Source: Paenibacillus sp. MAHUQ-63 (GTDB lineage Bacteria; Bacillota; Bacilli; Paenibacillales; NBRC-103111). Taken from it: DNA of 64,000 nucleotides. Made by a program: the position numbers and the translations under genes. The notes under the pieces were generated by a model. The model did not search any database, was not told the origin of the DNA, and worked only from the letters and a program-made list of their open reading frames with translations. Below are positions 8,471 to 17,301 of the stretch, in pieces (positions within the stretch are counted from its first letter, which is position 1; every line of letters begins with the position of its first letter). Location of the stretch: contig NZ_JARADB010000001.1 of assembly GCF_028765165.1 (NCBI RefSeq), positions 1,364,001 through 1,428,000 on the forward strand. The letters are read 5' to 3'.

Positions 8471-8677
8471 ACTCTCGCACCCCCAGAAACGATACAAAGA
8501 CAATATTACCAGTATGTCATAATGAAAACCAAATTATACAATAGATATATGCAACGCGTATATCAAATATGTTACACCTATAGATATAAGATTCTACACT
8601 ACCTATTCGATAGCTTCCACCGAAATTCCTCTATAGGAAGGATAATTTTTATATGGTAAATTCATGTAGCCAAGCAA

Positions 8678-9850
8678 TTAATAGCGATGACGCATCAGCG
8701 GATTGATAGCATCCACGCGTTCGCCGCCGCGAACATACACACGAGCAACGCGATGAGAAATCATACAGATCACTTCGTAATTTACGGTGCCCAGCTGGTC
8801 TGCAATATCTTCAGCCCGTATACACTGGCCGTCCTGCTCCCCGATAAGCACAACCTCATCTAACGCCTTGACGTCTTCCACTTCGGACACATTGATCATG
8901 CACTGATCCATACAAATGCGTCCGACAATCGGGACTCTTTTGCCCCGAACGAGAACTTCCGCTTTGCCCGACAGCATCCGGGAATATCCGTCCGCGTAAC
9001 CGATCGGCAGCGTCCCGATTCGTTCTTCGCCCTTCGTATGATAAATCGTGCCGTAGCTGATTCCTGAGCCCGGAGGGAGCGTTTTGAGATGAACGATTCC
9101 TGTTTTGAGGCTAAGTACAGGCTTCAGATCGATTTTCGCCTGATCGACATCCGCGGAAGGATACAGGCCGTACATCGAGATGCCCAGACGCACCATCGAA
9201 TAGGTTAACCCCGGCAGATCGATCGCCGCCGCGCTATTGCCGGCATGTATATAAGGAAACGATACGCCTTTGTCCGTAAAATAGCTCACAATCCGCTCAA
9301 AGCGGCGATATTGCTCCAGCGTATAGCTTTTATCCACTTCATCCGCATTCGCATAGTGCGTGAACAGACCCTCCACTTCCACATTCGGAATCGTAAGCGC
9401 CTGTTCAATGAAAGGAATCGCATCCGCTTCCGTATGCAAGCCTAGCCGCCCCATGCCCGTATCCAGCTTAATGTGGATTTTGAGCTTCTTGCGATGCTGC
9501 TGCGCTTGCAGCTCTTCCAGGACATCCCGGCTGTAGACGGCAATCGTCACATCCAGCTCACGGGCCCTCTCCACCCCTTCAGGAGGCGTGTAGCCGAGAA
9601 CTAGAATGGGCGCCGTAATACCCGCATTTCTAAGCTCCAGCGCTTCGTCGAAGAATGCTACGCCCAAATAATCCACACCAGCGGCTAGAGCCTCTTTGGA
9701 TACTTCCACAGCCCCGTGTCCGTACGCATCCGCTTTTACGACTGCCATCTGTTTCATACCGGCCGGCAGTATCTTCTGAAAACCTTCAATGTTGCTTCGC
9801 AGAGCATCTAACGAAATTTCAACCCACGTGGGACGATAAAAAGCATCCAC
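8678..9850 (-). CDS. alr: Alanine racemase
   Basis: PLP enzyme converting L- to D-alanine for peptidoglycan and spore germination control. 390 residues. The PLP lysine is in AVVKADAYGHGA (about residue 39), and the catalytic tyrosine is in the C-terminal region around GSGISYGTIYHT. The N-terminal TIM barrel and C-terminal beta domain are complete. The start is GTG with AGAGGTG seven bases upstream. It sits downstream of ydcC and upstream of ndoAI-ndoA as in Bacillus. A sigma-A-type promoter at 9969-9998 and a leader hairpin precede it. Confidence 0.97.
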   Translation of the reverse strand: MDAFYRPTWVEISLDALRSNIEGFQKILPAGMKQMAVVKADAYGHGAVEVSKEALAAGVDYLGVAFFDEALELRNAGITAPILVLGYTPPEGVERARELDVTIAVYSRDVLEELQAQQHRKKLKIHIKLDTGMGRLGLHTEADAIPFIEQALTIPNVEVEGLFTHYANADEVDKSYTLEQYRRFERIVSYFTDKGVSFPYIHAGNSAAAIDLPGLTYSMVRLGISMYGLYPSADVDQAKIDLKPVLSLKTGIVHLKTLPPGSGISYGTIYHTKGEERIGTLPIGYADGYSRMLSGKAEVLVRGKRVPIVGRICMDQCMINVSEVEDVKALDEVVLIGEQDGQCIRAEDIADQLGTVNYEVICMISHRVARVYVRGGERVDAINPLMRHRY

Positions 9851-9883
9851 CAGCGTTCACCTCTTTTTCCAAATGCAAAGGAC

Positions 9884-9922
9884 AAGGGAAGGCCCGCTCT
9901 ACGTGCAAGCAGGACTCCCCTT
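9884..9922 (-). promoter_or_regulatory. Leader hairpin of alr
   Basis: A 15-bp stem (AAGGGGAGTCCTGCT with AGCGGGCCTTCCCTT, one mismatch and two wobbles) with a 9-base loop, placed between the predicted promoter and the alr start. Only a short T-rich stretch follows, so attenuation or mRNA stability are both possible. Confidence 0.45.
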
Positions 9923-9968
9923 CCAATAATGTCAACCTAATGCCGAACCCGTTCGGACCAATAAATCT

Positions 9969-9998
9969 ATGTTAATCCGAATGACGAAAAGCTGTCAA
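9969..9998 (-). promoter_or_regulatory. Promoter of alr
   Basis: On the minus strand TTGACA, an 18-bp spacer, TAACAT, about 120 bp upstream of the alr GTG. Confidence 0.5.
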
Positions 9999-10252
9999 CC
10001 TACCTTTCTCCCATAAATAAGGCAAAATCGCGTCATCTTCCTAAGCCCTACAGCATGTGCCTGTCCGTTCGCATCACCGAGATACGCTGATAAACTGCCG
10101 GATGCTCCTCTCCTCGCACATTTGCGGCATCTTCCTCCGTCAACCTCATCACTTATCCATGGTTTGCCGCCTGGCTGTCTCCCCACATTTTGGTACATTA
10201 AATTTCTCTGATAAATGGTGCAATACCGCTCATTTCGCGGCTCAGATGTGCG

Positions 10253-10285
10253 AAAAAAAGGACCTGCTCCTAATAGCAGATCCTT
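10253..10285 (-). terminator. Terminator of the ydcC-like gene
   Basis: Minus strand AAAGGATCTGCT, loop, AGCAGGTCCTTT with further T. Confidence 0.85.
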
Positions 10286-10296
10286 TCATCATTCAA

Positions 10297-11442
10297 TTAT
10301 TTACCGGATTGTCCTTCCGTCGCCATTGCCACTTTAATCATCTCCGAGGCCGGGAGATCAGCCGTTGTCATACGGAACTCGACACCGTCATTCGTCCATG
10401 TCAACGTCTTTTGGTCTTCTCCGGTAAGTACCCCGATCGTGAATCCAAGATCCACAATATCACCTGGCTGCAAGGAGACCGACTTCGACTGAGGTCTGAC
10501 CTCAACGATACTGAAGTTGTACTTCCCTTTGTATCTGAGAAGAACGGCCGCATCTTCGCCCAGCTTCATATCCGTAATGTCCTGCTTCACGACATCCTTA
10601 GGCAGGTAATTCGGCTCGATGATGCCGATGCTTTGCGGTTTGCTTGCCGCGGCGTTCGGCTTCGTTGCATCCGTTTTCGTGCCTGTGGCAGCTTGGTCGG
10701 ATTGGCCGCCTGTTGCCGTCAAGTTCTTGTCTGTAACACCCGCTGCAGGGTGATTGGCATCCGTCACAGCAACATTGGACATCGTCGGCAGAGTTTGCAT
10801 GTTCCAGCTGGTCATGTTGCGCTCCATTTGGAAGAAATCCTTATCGAACTTCGCATCAAACTCAAACTTCGTGAAATTGACCTGCACCATCACGTTTTGG
10901 TTCGCATCGGATACCTGTACCTGCGCAGGTGCGAGGGTCTTCTTATTCAGCCAAATTTTTTGGCGGGACAGCTGTTCATTCTGATAATTCGCCGCGACAT
11001 CGAACACATAATGATCGTTGTCCGTTGTGAACTGGCGATCCTTGTCCGCAATAATACTTTTGGCTAGAGATTGGAACAAGTACACTTGTCCTTGATTCTC
11101 CGGCCAGTCGCTTTGGAAACGGAAGCTCTTCTTCAGGTGAGGCGTCAGTACGAACACGCCCTCTTCATTGCGAAGCACGATCTGCGTAACATCCTTCGTC
11201 GCGTTCGTCAGCGAGATCCGGTAGAAATGCTCCGGCGAGAACGCCACCTCCACCTGATACTCCTGCGGCTGCTGGCCCGTGTGCAAAATCATGCTTCCCG
11301 AAGCCTGATAGCTATCCGCTTTGCTGATCACATGATCCAAATCCTTTACGATAGATCCTGCATCCTTCTTACCCATCCCGCACCCTGCGAGAACCAATGC
11401 TAAGCACATCATCACTGTTACCACCCATGTGACCCGGCGCAT
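10297..11442 (-). CDS. LolA-like sporulation lipoprotein (YdcC family)
   Basis: 381-residue secreted lipoprotein. The signal peptide ends in the lipobox LVLAGCG, so the mature protein is anchored to the outer face of the membrane at Cys21. The following 200 residues have the LolA/LppX-type beta pattern (SKADSYQASGSMILHTG, VQVNFTKFEFDAKFDKDFFQ) seen in B. subtilis YdcC, which lies in the same position before alr. A Thr/Ala/Asn-rich linker at about 225-265 separates a C-terminal domain (YLPKDVVKQD..LLRYKGKYNFSIVE) resembling the DUF4367-type fold. The ATG has GAGGGGAT seven bases upstream. A sporulation role is inferred from family and place. Confidence 0.8.
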   Translation of the reverse strand: MRRVTWVVTVMMCLALVLAGCGMGKKDAGSIVKDLDHVISKADSYQASGSMILHTGQQPQEYQVEVAFSPEHFYRISLTNATKDVTQIVLRNEEGVFVLTPHLKKSFRFQSDWPENQGQVYLFQSLAKSIIADKDRQFTTDNDHYVFDVAANYQNEQLSRQKIWLNKKTLAPAQVQVSDANQNVMVQVNFTKFEFDAKFDKDFFQMERNMTSWNMQTLPTMSNVAVTDANHPAAGVTDKNLTATGGQSDQAATGTKTDATKPNAAASKPQSIGIIEPNYLPKDVVKQDITDMKLGEDAAVLLRYKGKYNFSIVEVRPQSKSVSLQPGDIVDLGFTIGVLTGEDQKTLTWTNDGVEFRMTTADLPASEMIKVAMATEGQSGK

Positions 11443-11545
11443 TCGATCATCCCCTCACTCATGATTAACATCAACATAGTACATGCATATGAGGGGACTT
11501 GGCCGATTATGCAGCCAAGCTACCAGCTTGGACCGATTTGGTCAA

Positions 11546-11612
11546 AAAAATAAGACTAGCTCTGTTGGAGTTAAATCTTAGAGCGGTTTATTTACTTTCA
11601 GCATTCTTTCAG
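11546..11612 (-). other. Degenerate copy of a glycosyltransferase 3' end and terminator
   Basis: The run AAAAAAATAAGACTAGCT is shared with the terminator at 16321-16354. The resemblance continues through the hairpin and into the last codons of the gene at 16351 (TAAATAAA, GCTC, TAAGATT on the minus strand). No minus-strand gene now lies upstream of it, so it is probably a remnant. Confidence 0.4.
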
Positions 11613-11694
11613 CTCGTATACATCAATTTTTCATATTGATCTGGCATGATGGTTGTTAGATTAAAATCATTCATGAAGACCGGAGGAAGTAAAA

Positions 11695-12783
11695 TTGAAT
11701 AACAACCCAAAAATCGGGCTTCAAGCCTCAAGAGGAGCGGCGGCATTCTTCGTCATGCTGTTCCATATCTCAGCTATGTCTTATAAGTATTATCAATACG
11801 ACTTCCTGGGTGTCAGCGCCATTGGACGATCGGGCGGCGTCGATTTCTTTTTCATACTTACAGGCTTTCTTCTCTTTCATACATACGGCCACAAAATCGG
11901 TTCGAAAATGAACATCATTCCTTATCTAACCAACCGTATCATTCGGATTTATCCTTTTTATTGGTTAATGACGTTTATTGTTCTGCCCGTGTATTTTCTT
12001 GTTCCAAGCTTCGGCTATGGGTATGAGACCCACAAAGATACGATAGTCAAGTCGTTTATGCTGCTCCCCCAAACGCACGGGCCAATTCTGCCTGTTGCTT
12101 GGTCGTTGAGTTATTTTATCCTTTTTTACGTCGCGTTCGGCCTGCTAATGGCTCTTAAGAAGAAGTCCGCTTATATTCTCGCATCCATTTGGATTGTTCT
12201 GACCCTGTGTCATGTTCTACAAGTGCCGTTCATTAGTACGGATATTGACCGTCATTTTTATTTGAACTTTCTGTTTAGCGATGTGAATCTGGAGTTCCTT
12301 CTGGGCTGCTTAGTGGCGAAATGCGTGGCCTATGTTAAACCTGTGCGCTTTAAGCCATGGATTGTTTTGGGCTTTCTTGGCTTTGTGTTCATCTGGATCA
12401 ATAATAAAGTTCAGTTCGTTCCCTACCATAGCTACCTGTTATATATGATTCCGTCTGTATGTATTCTGATCGGTGCCTCATCGATCCCTGAAGACTTTCG
12501 TTTACCTGCTTGGGGCATAAGGCTCAGCAAGCTAGGAGATGCTTCGTATACGATTTTGTTAACACATCTCTTATTCATTTCTGTTTTGATGAAGCTGAGT
12601 GTTGTTTCTCATTTGGCCGGTCGCTTGGGGTATTGGTTCACCGATCTGATCATTGTGGTAGTAGTCATTCCGCTGTGCTTATTAGCTTACAAACTTGCTG
12701 AGAAACCGCTCGTCTCCTTGTTAAAGGGCGTTCTCGCATCGTCTTCATATACCCTGAACACCAAAAGACTGCCTAAGGCTTAA
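11695..12783 (+). CDS. Acyltransferase 3 family membrane protein
   Basis: 362-residue integral membrane protein of the acyltransferase 3 (OafA-like) family, which moves acyl groups, often acetyl, onto extracellular sugars. The family R-x10-H motif is present: Arg13 and His24 in SRGAAAFFVMLFH. About ten hydrophobic helices follow, including GGVDFFFILTGFLLFHTYG, the usual first-loop signature. The start is TTG with CGGAGGAAG upstream. It lies close to the glycan locus, so it may acetylate that glycan, but it is transcribed separately and the acceptor is unknown. Confidence 0.88.
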   Translation: MNNNPKIGLQASRGAAAFFVMLFHISAMSYKYYQYDFLGVSAIGRSGGVDFFFILTGFLLFHTYGHKIGSKMNIIPYLTNRIIRIYPFYWLMTFIVLPVYFLVPSFGYGYETHKDTIVKSFMLLPQTHGPILPVAWSLSYFILFYVAFGLLMALKKKSAYILASIWIVLTLCHVLQVPFISTDIDRHFYLNFLFSDVNLEFLLGCLVAKCVAYVKPVRFKPWIVLGFLGFVFIWINNKVQFVPYHSYLLYMIPSVCILIGASSIPEDFRLPAWGIRLSKLGDASYTILLTHLLFISVLMKLSVVSHLAGRLGYWFTDLIIVVVVIPLCLLAYKLAEKPLVSLLKGVLASSSYTLNTKRLPKA

Positions 12784-12800
12784 ATAGCCTGGCAGTCTTT
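12764..12800 (+). terminator. Terminator of the acyltransferase gene
   Basis: AAAGACTGCC..AAGGCT pairs with AGCC..GGCAGTCTTT, overlapping the stop codon. Confidence 0.75.
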
Positions 12801-12815
12801 GTCATATCTTTGCTT

Positions 12816-12941
12816 TCACCACATATACACAATCCCGGTAATGATACCTGCCCACAGCAGGGAACCGAACACCACGCCCACAATTAAACCTTTGCCAATC
12901 GACAAGCGTTCATCCTGGTATGCATCATCATGATCGATCAT
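12816..12941 (-). CDS. Small single-pass membrane protein, 41 residues
   Basis: Short gene with a strong GGGGAGG ribosome site. The polar N-terminus MIDHDDAYQDERLSIG is followed by one hydrophobic helix (LIVGVVFGSLLWAGIITGIV) and ends YMW. Similar short membrane proteins are common in Paenibacillus, but the function is unknown. It lies between the acyltransferase terminator and the glycan locus. Confidence 0.7.
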   Translation of the reverse strand: MIDHDDAYQDERLSIGKGLIVGVVFGSLLWAGIITGIVYMW

Positions 12942-13020
12942 ACGCAAACCTCCCCGCACTACATAGTATATGCTTAGTATGGGGAAGATGTTGACGAATC
13001 ATGCGGTTAAAGTGAAAAAT

Positions 13021-13950
13021 TTAATTATTATTTATACTATGAGTCAGGTAATAATCACAAGTCTCTTGTAAACCGTCTCTAAGTGAGTATCGCGGTTCCC
13101 AATTCAAATCTTTCATTGCGGAAGTATTATCAAGAAAACTATGAAGAATGTCTCCAGACCTTACTTCTCTATAACCAGGAACAACTTTGACATTACTTGC
13201 TTCGGATATCATGTTTAACAATTCATTAACACTAGTCTGTGTATTACAGCTAATATTGTAAATCCCTTTGCTTCCTTTATCCAATGCAGCAATATTCGCA
13301 CGCGCTACATCTTTGACATAAATAAAGTCTCTTGTTTGTTCTCCATCTCCAAAAATTATCGGTTGAGCTTTATCCATTATTTTATCAATAAATATTGAAA
13401 CTACTCCACCCTCACCTTTTGGATCTTGCCTAGTTCCATAGACATTAGCATATCTAAGAATTGTATAATCAATGTCATTTTGTGTGGAGAAAACCTCAAT
13501 ATAATGCTCAGGAGTATGCTTGGAAATACCATAATAGGACAGCGGGCGTACAGGGTGGTATTCATCAACCGGCAAATATCGTGGGTCTCCATACACAGCT
13601 GCCGATGAGGCGTAAATAATCTTTTTAACACCTGTTTTCTTGCAATTTTCGAGCAATTTAACAGTTCCCACGATATTAGTAGTGGCATCGAATGCAGGAT
13701 CTTTTATCGAAGATTGAATATCAATTTGAGCTGCATGATGAATAACAATGTCTGGTTCGAATTCTAGAAAGATATCTGCAGTACGATCATCTAGAATATC
13801 CATCTTATAAACCTTAGCTCTTGCATTTACATTCTCATTCTTGCCTGTTGAGAAATTATCCAATATCGCAACATAATGTCCAAGATCTACGAGCAAATCA
13901 ACAATATGCGAAGCAATAAAACCTGCCCCACCAGTAACTAATATCTTCAT
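13021..13950 (-). CDS. NAD-dependent sugar epimerase/dehydratase
   Basis: 309-residue extended short-chain dehydrogenase acting on nucleotide sugars. The Rossmann motif is GGAGFIAS (residues 7-14) and the catalytic pair is Y-x3-K in YYGISK. The substrate-binding region (GDGEQTRDFIYVKDVA) is typical of the UDP-glucose 4-epimerase family, so UDP-Glc/Gal or GlcNAc/GalNAc epimerisation is likely; the substrate is not fixed by sequence. It is the last gene of the glycan locus, 27 bp after the initiating transferase gene, and is more AT-rich than that neighbour. No terminator is evident after it. Confidence 0.85.
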   Translation of the reverse strand: MKILVTGGAGFIASHIVDLLVDLGHYVAILDNFSTGKNENVNARAKVYKMDILDDRTADIFLEFEPDIVIHHAAQIDIQSSIKDPAFDATTNIVGTVKLLENCKKTGVKKIIYASSAAVYGDPRYLPVDEYHPVRPLSYYGISKHTPEHYIEVFSTQNDIDYTILRYANVYGTRQDPKGEGGVVSIFIDKIMDKAQPIIFGDGEQTRDFIYVKDVARANIAALDKGSKGIYNISCNTQTSVNELLNMISEASNVKVVPGYREVRSGDILHSFLDNTSAMKDLNWEPRYSLRDGLQETCDYYLTHSINNN

Positions 13951-13976
13951 ATTTCCCCCTGAGTGATCACATCACA

Positions 13977-15383
13977 TTAATATGCATTTTTATTAATAAA
14001 TCCATTAATAATCGTTCGCCAAATAATTTTAATATCAAAAAGAAAAGTCCAATTTTCAATATAGAAAATATCGTGCTTAATGCGTTCCTCGATCGAGGTA
14101 TCTCCCCGCAAGCCATTGCTCTGCGCCCAACCGGTAATTCCCGGTCGAATATGATGCTTAACCATATACTTCGGAACCTCTTCCTTGAACTGTTCCACGA
14201 AATAAGGCCGTTCCGGCCGTGGCCCAACGACGCTCATATGCCCGAAGAGCACATTAAAAAACTGCGGCAGCTCGTCGAGACTCGTCTTTCGCAGGAATGT
14301 CCCCACCTTCGTTCGCCGCGGATCGTTCTCCACCGTCCACTCCGTATTCGAGGCATTCTCGGGCAGCACGTTCATACTGCGAAACTTATACATCATAAAT
14401 GTTCTGCGATTCAGCCCTACACGCTCTTGTTTAAAGATAACCGGCCCTGGCGAAGTTAGCTTGATCGCAATGACGGATGCCAGCATAACCGGCGCTGTAA
14501 TCACAATAGCTGCGAGAGAGAACACAATATCAAATGCCCGTTTGAAAATCCGGTTCCGGACCTCATCCAACGGAATATCTCGCACGTTGATAAGCGGCAT
14601 CTCCGCAAAATTATCGAAGTATGGTCGAGACGGCAGGAAATCATAGAAATCGGGAATAATTAACGTTTTGACACCAATTTTCTCACAAACATTAATGATG
14701 TGGCCGAATTTCCGGTGAGCATCCAACGGCAGCGCGATAATGACTTCATCGATAATAACCTCGTTCAAAACGGATTCCAGATCGTCAATTTTGCCAATAA
14801 TCGGCTTATAGTTGTGATGCGGAATTTCATGCTTTTCTTGATAATCATCGAGAAAGCCAACGACTTCATACCCTAGTTCGGGATGCTGCCGAAGCTTATT
14901 ATAAAACTGCCGTCCCAAAGAGCCGGCACCAAGGATCAGGATGAACTGTTTATTGTATCCCTTTTGCCTCACACGTTTGAGTGAAATCTTGATCAGATAG
15001 CGGTAAAAGCTAATGAACAGAATATTGTTTACAAGAAAGAGCAAAAGATAAGACCGAGATACATCGAGTTCTTTTAAAATAAACAAAAGGCTGAGAAGCA
15101 GCAGCAAACTGAAAATATGCACCTGGATAATTTTAAAAACCTCGTACGAGAACTGCTTTTTCCTCTTCGGCGTATAGAAATTCGTCATGTAACTTAAGAA
15201 GACGGCGATGAGCGCATAACTGACACTCCACATCAAATAATGCTTAATCGGCAGTGGTGAATCGAACGGAATCCAGCCGCTTTTGAATTTCAGCCACCAG
15301 GAAAACAGAAATACGAGCTGGATACATATGAAGTCGGCCAGTGCGTAAAGTTGGGTTAGGAAACCTTGACTCTGTCGAATCAA
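13977..15383 (-). CDS. Undecaprenyl-phosphate sugar-1-phosphate transferase (initiating enzyme)
   Basis: 468-residue polyisoprenyl-phosphate hexose-1-phosphate transferase of the WbaP/WcaJ/EpsE type, which starts a lipid-linked glycan at the inner membrane. Four N-terminal transmembrane helices (residues 10-125) are followed by a CoA-binding-like Rossmann region (LILGAGSLGRQFYN), another helix, and the catalytic domain with GPVIFKQERVGLNRR, KTSLDELPQFFNVL, VGPRPERPYFVEQF and PGITGWAQ. In S-layer-glycosylating Bacillales the equivalent is WsfP. The start is TTG behind GCGAGGTG. Its base composition resembles the chromosome more than the inner locus. Confidence 0.93.
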   Translation of the reverse strand: MIRQSQGFLTQLYALADFICIQLVFLFSWWLKFKSGWIPFDSPLPIKHYLMWSVSYALIAVFLSYMTNFYTPKRKKQFSYEVFKIIQVHIFSLLLLLSLLFILKELDVSRSYLLLFLVNNILFISFYRYLIKISLKRVRQKGYNKQFILILGAGSLGRQFYNKLRQHPELGYEVVGFLDDYQEKHEIPHHNYKPIIGKIDDLESVLNEVIIDEVIIALPLDAHRKFGHIINVCEKIGVKTLIIPDFYDFLPSRPYFDNFAEMPLINVRDIPLDEVRNRIFKRAFDIVFSLAAIVITAPVMLASVIAIKLTSPGPVIFKQERVGLNRRTFMMYKFRSMNVLPENASNTEWTVENDPRRTKVGTFLRKTSLDELPQFFNVLFGHMSVVGPRPERPYFVEQFKEEVPKYMVKHHIRPGITGWAQSNGLRGDTSIEERIKHDIFYIENWTFLFDIKIIWRTIINGFINKNAY

Positions 15384-15389
15384 TGTGCA

Positions 15390-16256
15390 TCACCTCGCTG
15401 GTCTTAATTTATTTCGTGCTAACGAAAGTAAAAATTTCACGCCAACCCCTGCATAAACGATCGAGTTCGTCACCCAGGAATACTTCTTACGATAATGCTT
15501 CCTATGAAACAAGATCATGGCACGATGGAACTCATATATAATTTTGAAAGGCTTCCTTCGACTGCTGGCGCCTTTGTAGTGTACGATTTGAGTGCGGGGA
15601 TAATAGTAATTCACCCAGCCTGCTTCCTTAATTCTATAACACCAATCTATATCCTCACCATACATAAAAAATTCCTCATCCAGCATACCGACCTGATCAA
15701 TAGCTTCGCGGCGGATTAACATGAAGGCCCCAACAAGGCAGTCGATGGGATATTCGTGATCCGGATTCAAATAACCCAGCTGGTATTGATTGAACCGCGG
15801 TACTTTGGGAAAAAGCTTCGAGAAACCGAAAGCATAGTAAAAGGACGCTGACGGCGTCGGAAAGCCGCGTTTGCAGGCCTTATCGAGTGATCCGTCGGGC
15901 AGAACGATTTTGCAGCCGCTGGCTCCCACTGTCGGATTCTCGTCCATGAAACGAAGCATGGTGTCTAATGTATCGGCCTGCACAATCGTATCGGAGTTGA
16001 GTAACAATATGTAACGGCCTTGTGCGACGCGAATACCCTGATTATTCGCTCTTGAGAAGCCGACGTTCTCCTTATTCGCAATGCAGGTCACCTGCGGAAA
16101 CAGATCATTAGCGGAATCGATGATACCGTCATTTGAGGCATTATCGACTAAAATAACCTCATATTTGTAAGATGTAACTGACGTGAAAACTGACTTTATA
16201 CAGGCGATGGTTAGATCGTGCGTTTTGTAGTTAACGATAATAATTGATAAATCCAA
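15390..16256 (-). CDS. Family 2 glycosyltransferase
   Basis: 288-residue GT-A fold transferase. The N-terminus MDLSIIIVNYKTHDLT and the DxD-type region LLNSDTIVQADTLD are typical of the rhamnosyltransferase-like (WbbL) branch; MLDEEFFMYGEDIDWCYRIK is the catalytic helix motif. dTDP-rhamnose is a reasonable donor given rfbB and rfbD nearby, but this is inference. A TTG start has GAGG eight bases upstream. It begins a transcription unit with the initiating transferase and the epimerase, driven by the promoter at 16292. Confidence 0.88.
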   Translation of the reverse strand: MDLSIIIVNYKTHDLTIACIKSVFTSVTSYKYEVILVDNASNDGIIDSANDLFPQVTCIANKENVGFSRANNQGIRVAQGRYILLLNSDTIVQADTLDTMLRFMDENPTVGASGCKIVLPDGSLDKACKRGFPTPSASFYYAFGFSKLFPKVPRFNQYQLGYLNPDHEYPIDCLVGAFMLIRREAIDQVGMLDEEFFMYGEDIDWCYRIKEAGWVNYYYPRTQIVHYKGASSRRKPFKIIYEFHRAMILFHRKHYRKKYSWVTNSIVYAGVGVKFLLSLARNKLRPAR

Positions 16257-16291
16257 GGGAAAACCTCACTGATTTTGACTTCGTTACTTTT

Positions 16292-16300
16292 ATTATAACA
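16292..16300 (-). promoter_or_regulatory. Extended -10 promoter
   Basis: On the minus strand TGTTATAAT, an extended -10 box, about 35 bp before the TTG at 16256. No clear -35 box. It lies just downstream of the terminator at 16321-16354, supporting a separate unit 16256-13021. Confidence 0.5.
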
Positions 16301-16320
16301 TGCGAATATTAAAATAAGCC

Positions 16321-16354
16321 TAAAAAAATAAGACTAGCTTGTGGCTAATCTTAT
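16321..16354 (-). terminator. Terminator of the rfbB-rfbD-glycosyltransferase unit
   Basis: Minus strand ATAAGATTAGC, loop, GCTAGTCTTAT, then T7. It overlaps the stop codon of the gene at 16351. Confidence 0.8.
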
Positions 16355-17301
16355 GAGCGAAACCATTTATTTAATTCTGCTGCATTAATTTTGGTCTTGT
16401 TGCGGATCCAACTTCGTTTCTGTTTAAGCTCGGAATACTTGCGAAAGAAGTCAGCCCATGCTCCCAGAAGTTTAGGTTCTCTTAGGATCGCGTAGGCAAG
16501 ACTAAGGCATTCATATATGAACAGCGGAAAAAAACTTTTCAGCATCAAAGAAACTCGGTCGTTTTTCACCATCATTTTATAACGGTTCATATAGGATAAT
16601 CTTCGAACAAACAGAGGCTTGCTGCTTCTGCCGCCCTCTTTCCATCCTCTTTCGTGAAACGCGACAGCAGATGGTTCGTAGAGCGCCTTCCAGCCAAGCA
16701 ACCGCGCCCGCCATGCTACATCTACATCTTCTTTATATGCAAAAAAATCCTCGTCAAAAAACTCGCCATTCAAACTAATGTCGTTAATCATCTCACGGGA
16801 ATACATTGCAGCAGCCCCTGAAACGCCAAACACTTCCTCCGACTGCTGAAATTGCTCGCTAGACTGATGAGCGCCGCGGTCAAAAGCTCTACGCGCTTTA
16901 TTAATAACAAGCCCTGTGCTGTCGATGTGAGTTGGATCAGCCTTGAATAACAGCTTCCCGGTGGCACTTCCTGCCCGCGGGGTGTTCTTCATAGCTTTGA
17001 TTGAATTCAGCACGTAATCTTTCTCGAGAACCACATCAGGGTTTAAGATCAAGCAATAATCCGTTTCCGTCATTCGTATCGCTTGGTTATGTCCACCTGC
17101 AAAACCATTGTTCTTCGAATTCTTAACAAGGTTAATCTTATTTGACCATTTTCGGAGCTTCTCTAGCGTCTCATCTTTCGAGGCATTGTCGATAATAACT
17201 ATCTGCTCAATGGGATAGGATTGTTTTAGAACGGCTTCCAGGCAGTCATCGATGTGCTCGGAGCTATTATAGGTTACGATGTGGATGCTAGCGGAGTTCA
17301 T
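16351..17301 (-). CDS. Family 2 glycosyltransferase (rhamnosyltransferase-like)
   Basis: 316-residue GT2 enzyme with SIHIVTYNSSEHIDDC at the N-terminus, a donor site around LILNPDVVLEKDY and the catalytic motif GEFFDEDFFAYKEDVDVAWR. A C-terminal amphipathic or hydrophobic stretch (LKSFFPLFIYECLSLAYAIL) may attach it to the membrane. It overlaps rfbD by 14 bp, so it is translationally coupled to the dTDP-rhamnose genes. A rhamnosyl donor is likely but not shown. Confidence 0.88.
   Translation of the reverse strand: MNSASIHIVTYNSSEHIDDCLEAVLKQSYPIEQIVIIDNASKDETLEKLRKWSNKINLVKNSKNNGFAGGHNQAIRMTETDYCLILNPDVVLEKDYVLNSIKAMKNTPRAGSATGKLLFKADPTHIDSTGLVINKARRAFDRGAHQSSEQFQQSEEVFGVSGAAAMYSREMINDISLNGEFFDEDFFAYKEDVDVAWRARLLGWKALYEPSAVAFHERGWKEGGRSSKPLFVRRLSYMNRYKMMVKNDRVSLMLKSFFPLFIYECLSLAYAILREPKLLGAWADFFRKYSELKQKRSWIRNKTKINAAELNKWFRS

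Larger units (their letters stand above)
9851..10252. other. Intergenic region between ydcC and alr
   Basis: About 400 bp without a convincing gene. It holds the alr promoter and leader hairpin near the alr side. The rest (10000-10250) shows a 67-codon minus-strand frame with a poor ribosome site and no family resemblance, which is not called. Confidence 0.5.

Noticed and set aside
9995-10198. 67-codon minus-strand frame upstream of alr
   Set aside because: Only a weak GAGAAA before the ATG, no family resemblance, and it overlaps the alr promoter.
10057-11067. 336-codon plus-strand frame opposite the ydcC-like gene
   Set aside because: Begins in non-coding DNA and crosses the ydcC terminator; the lipoprotein on the minus strand has a signal peptide and ribosome site.
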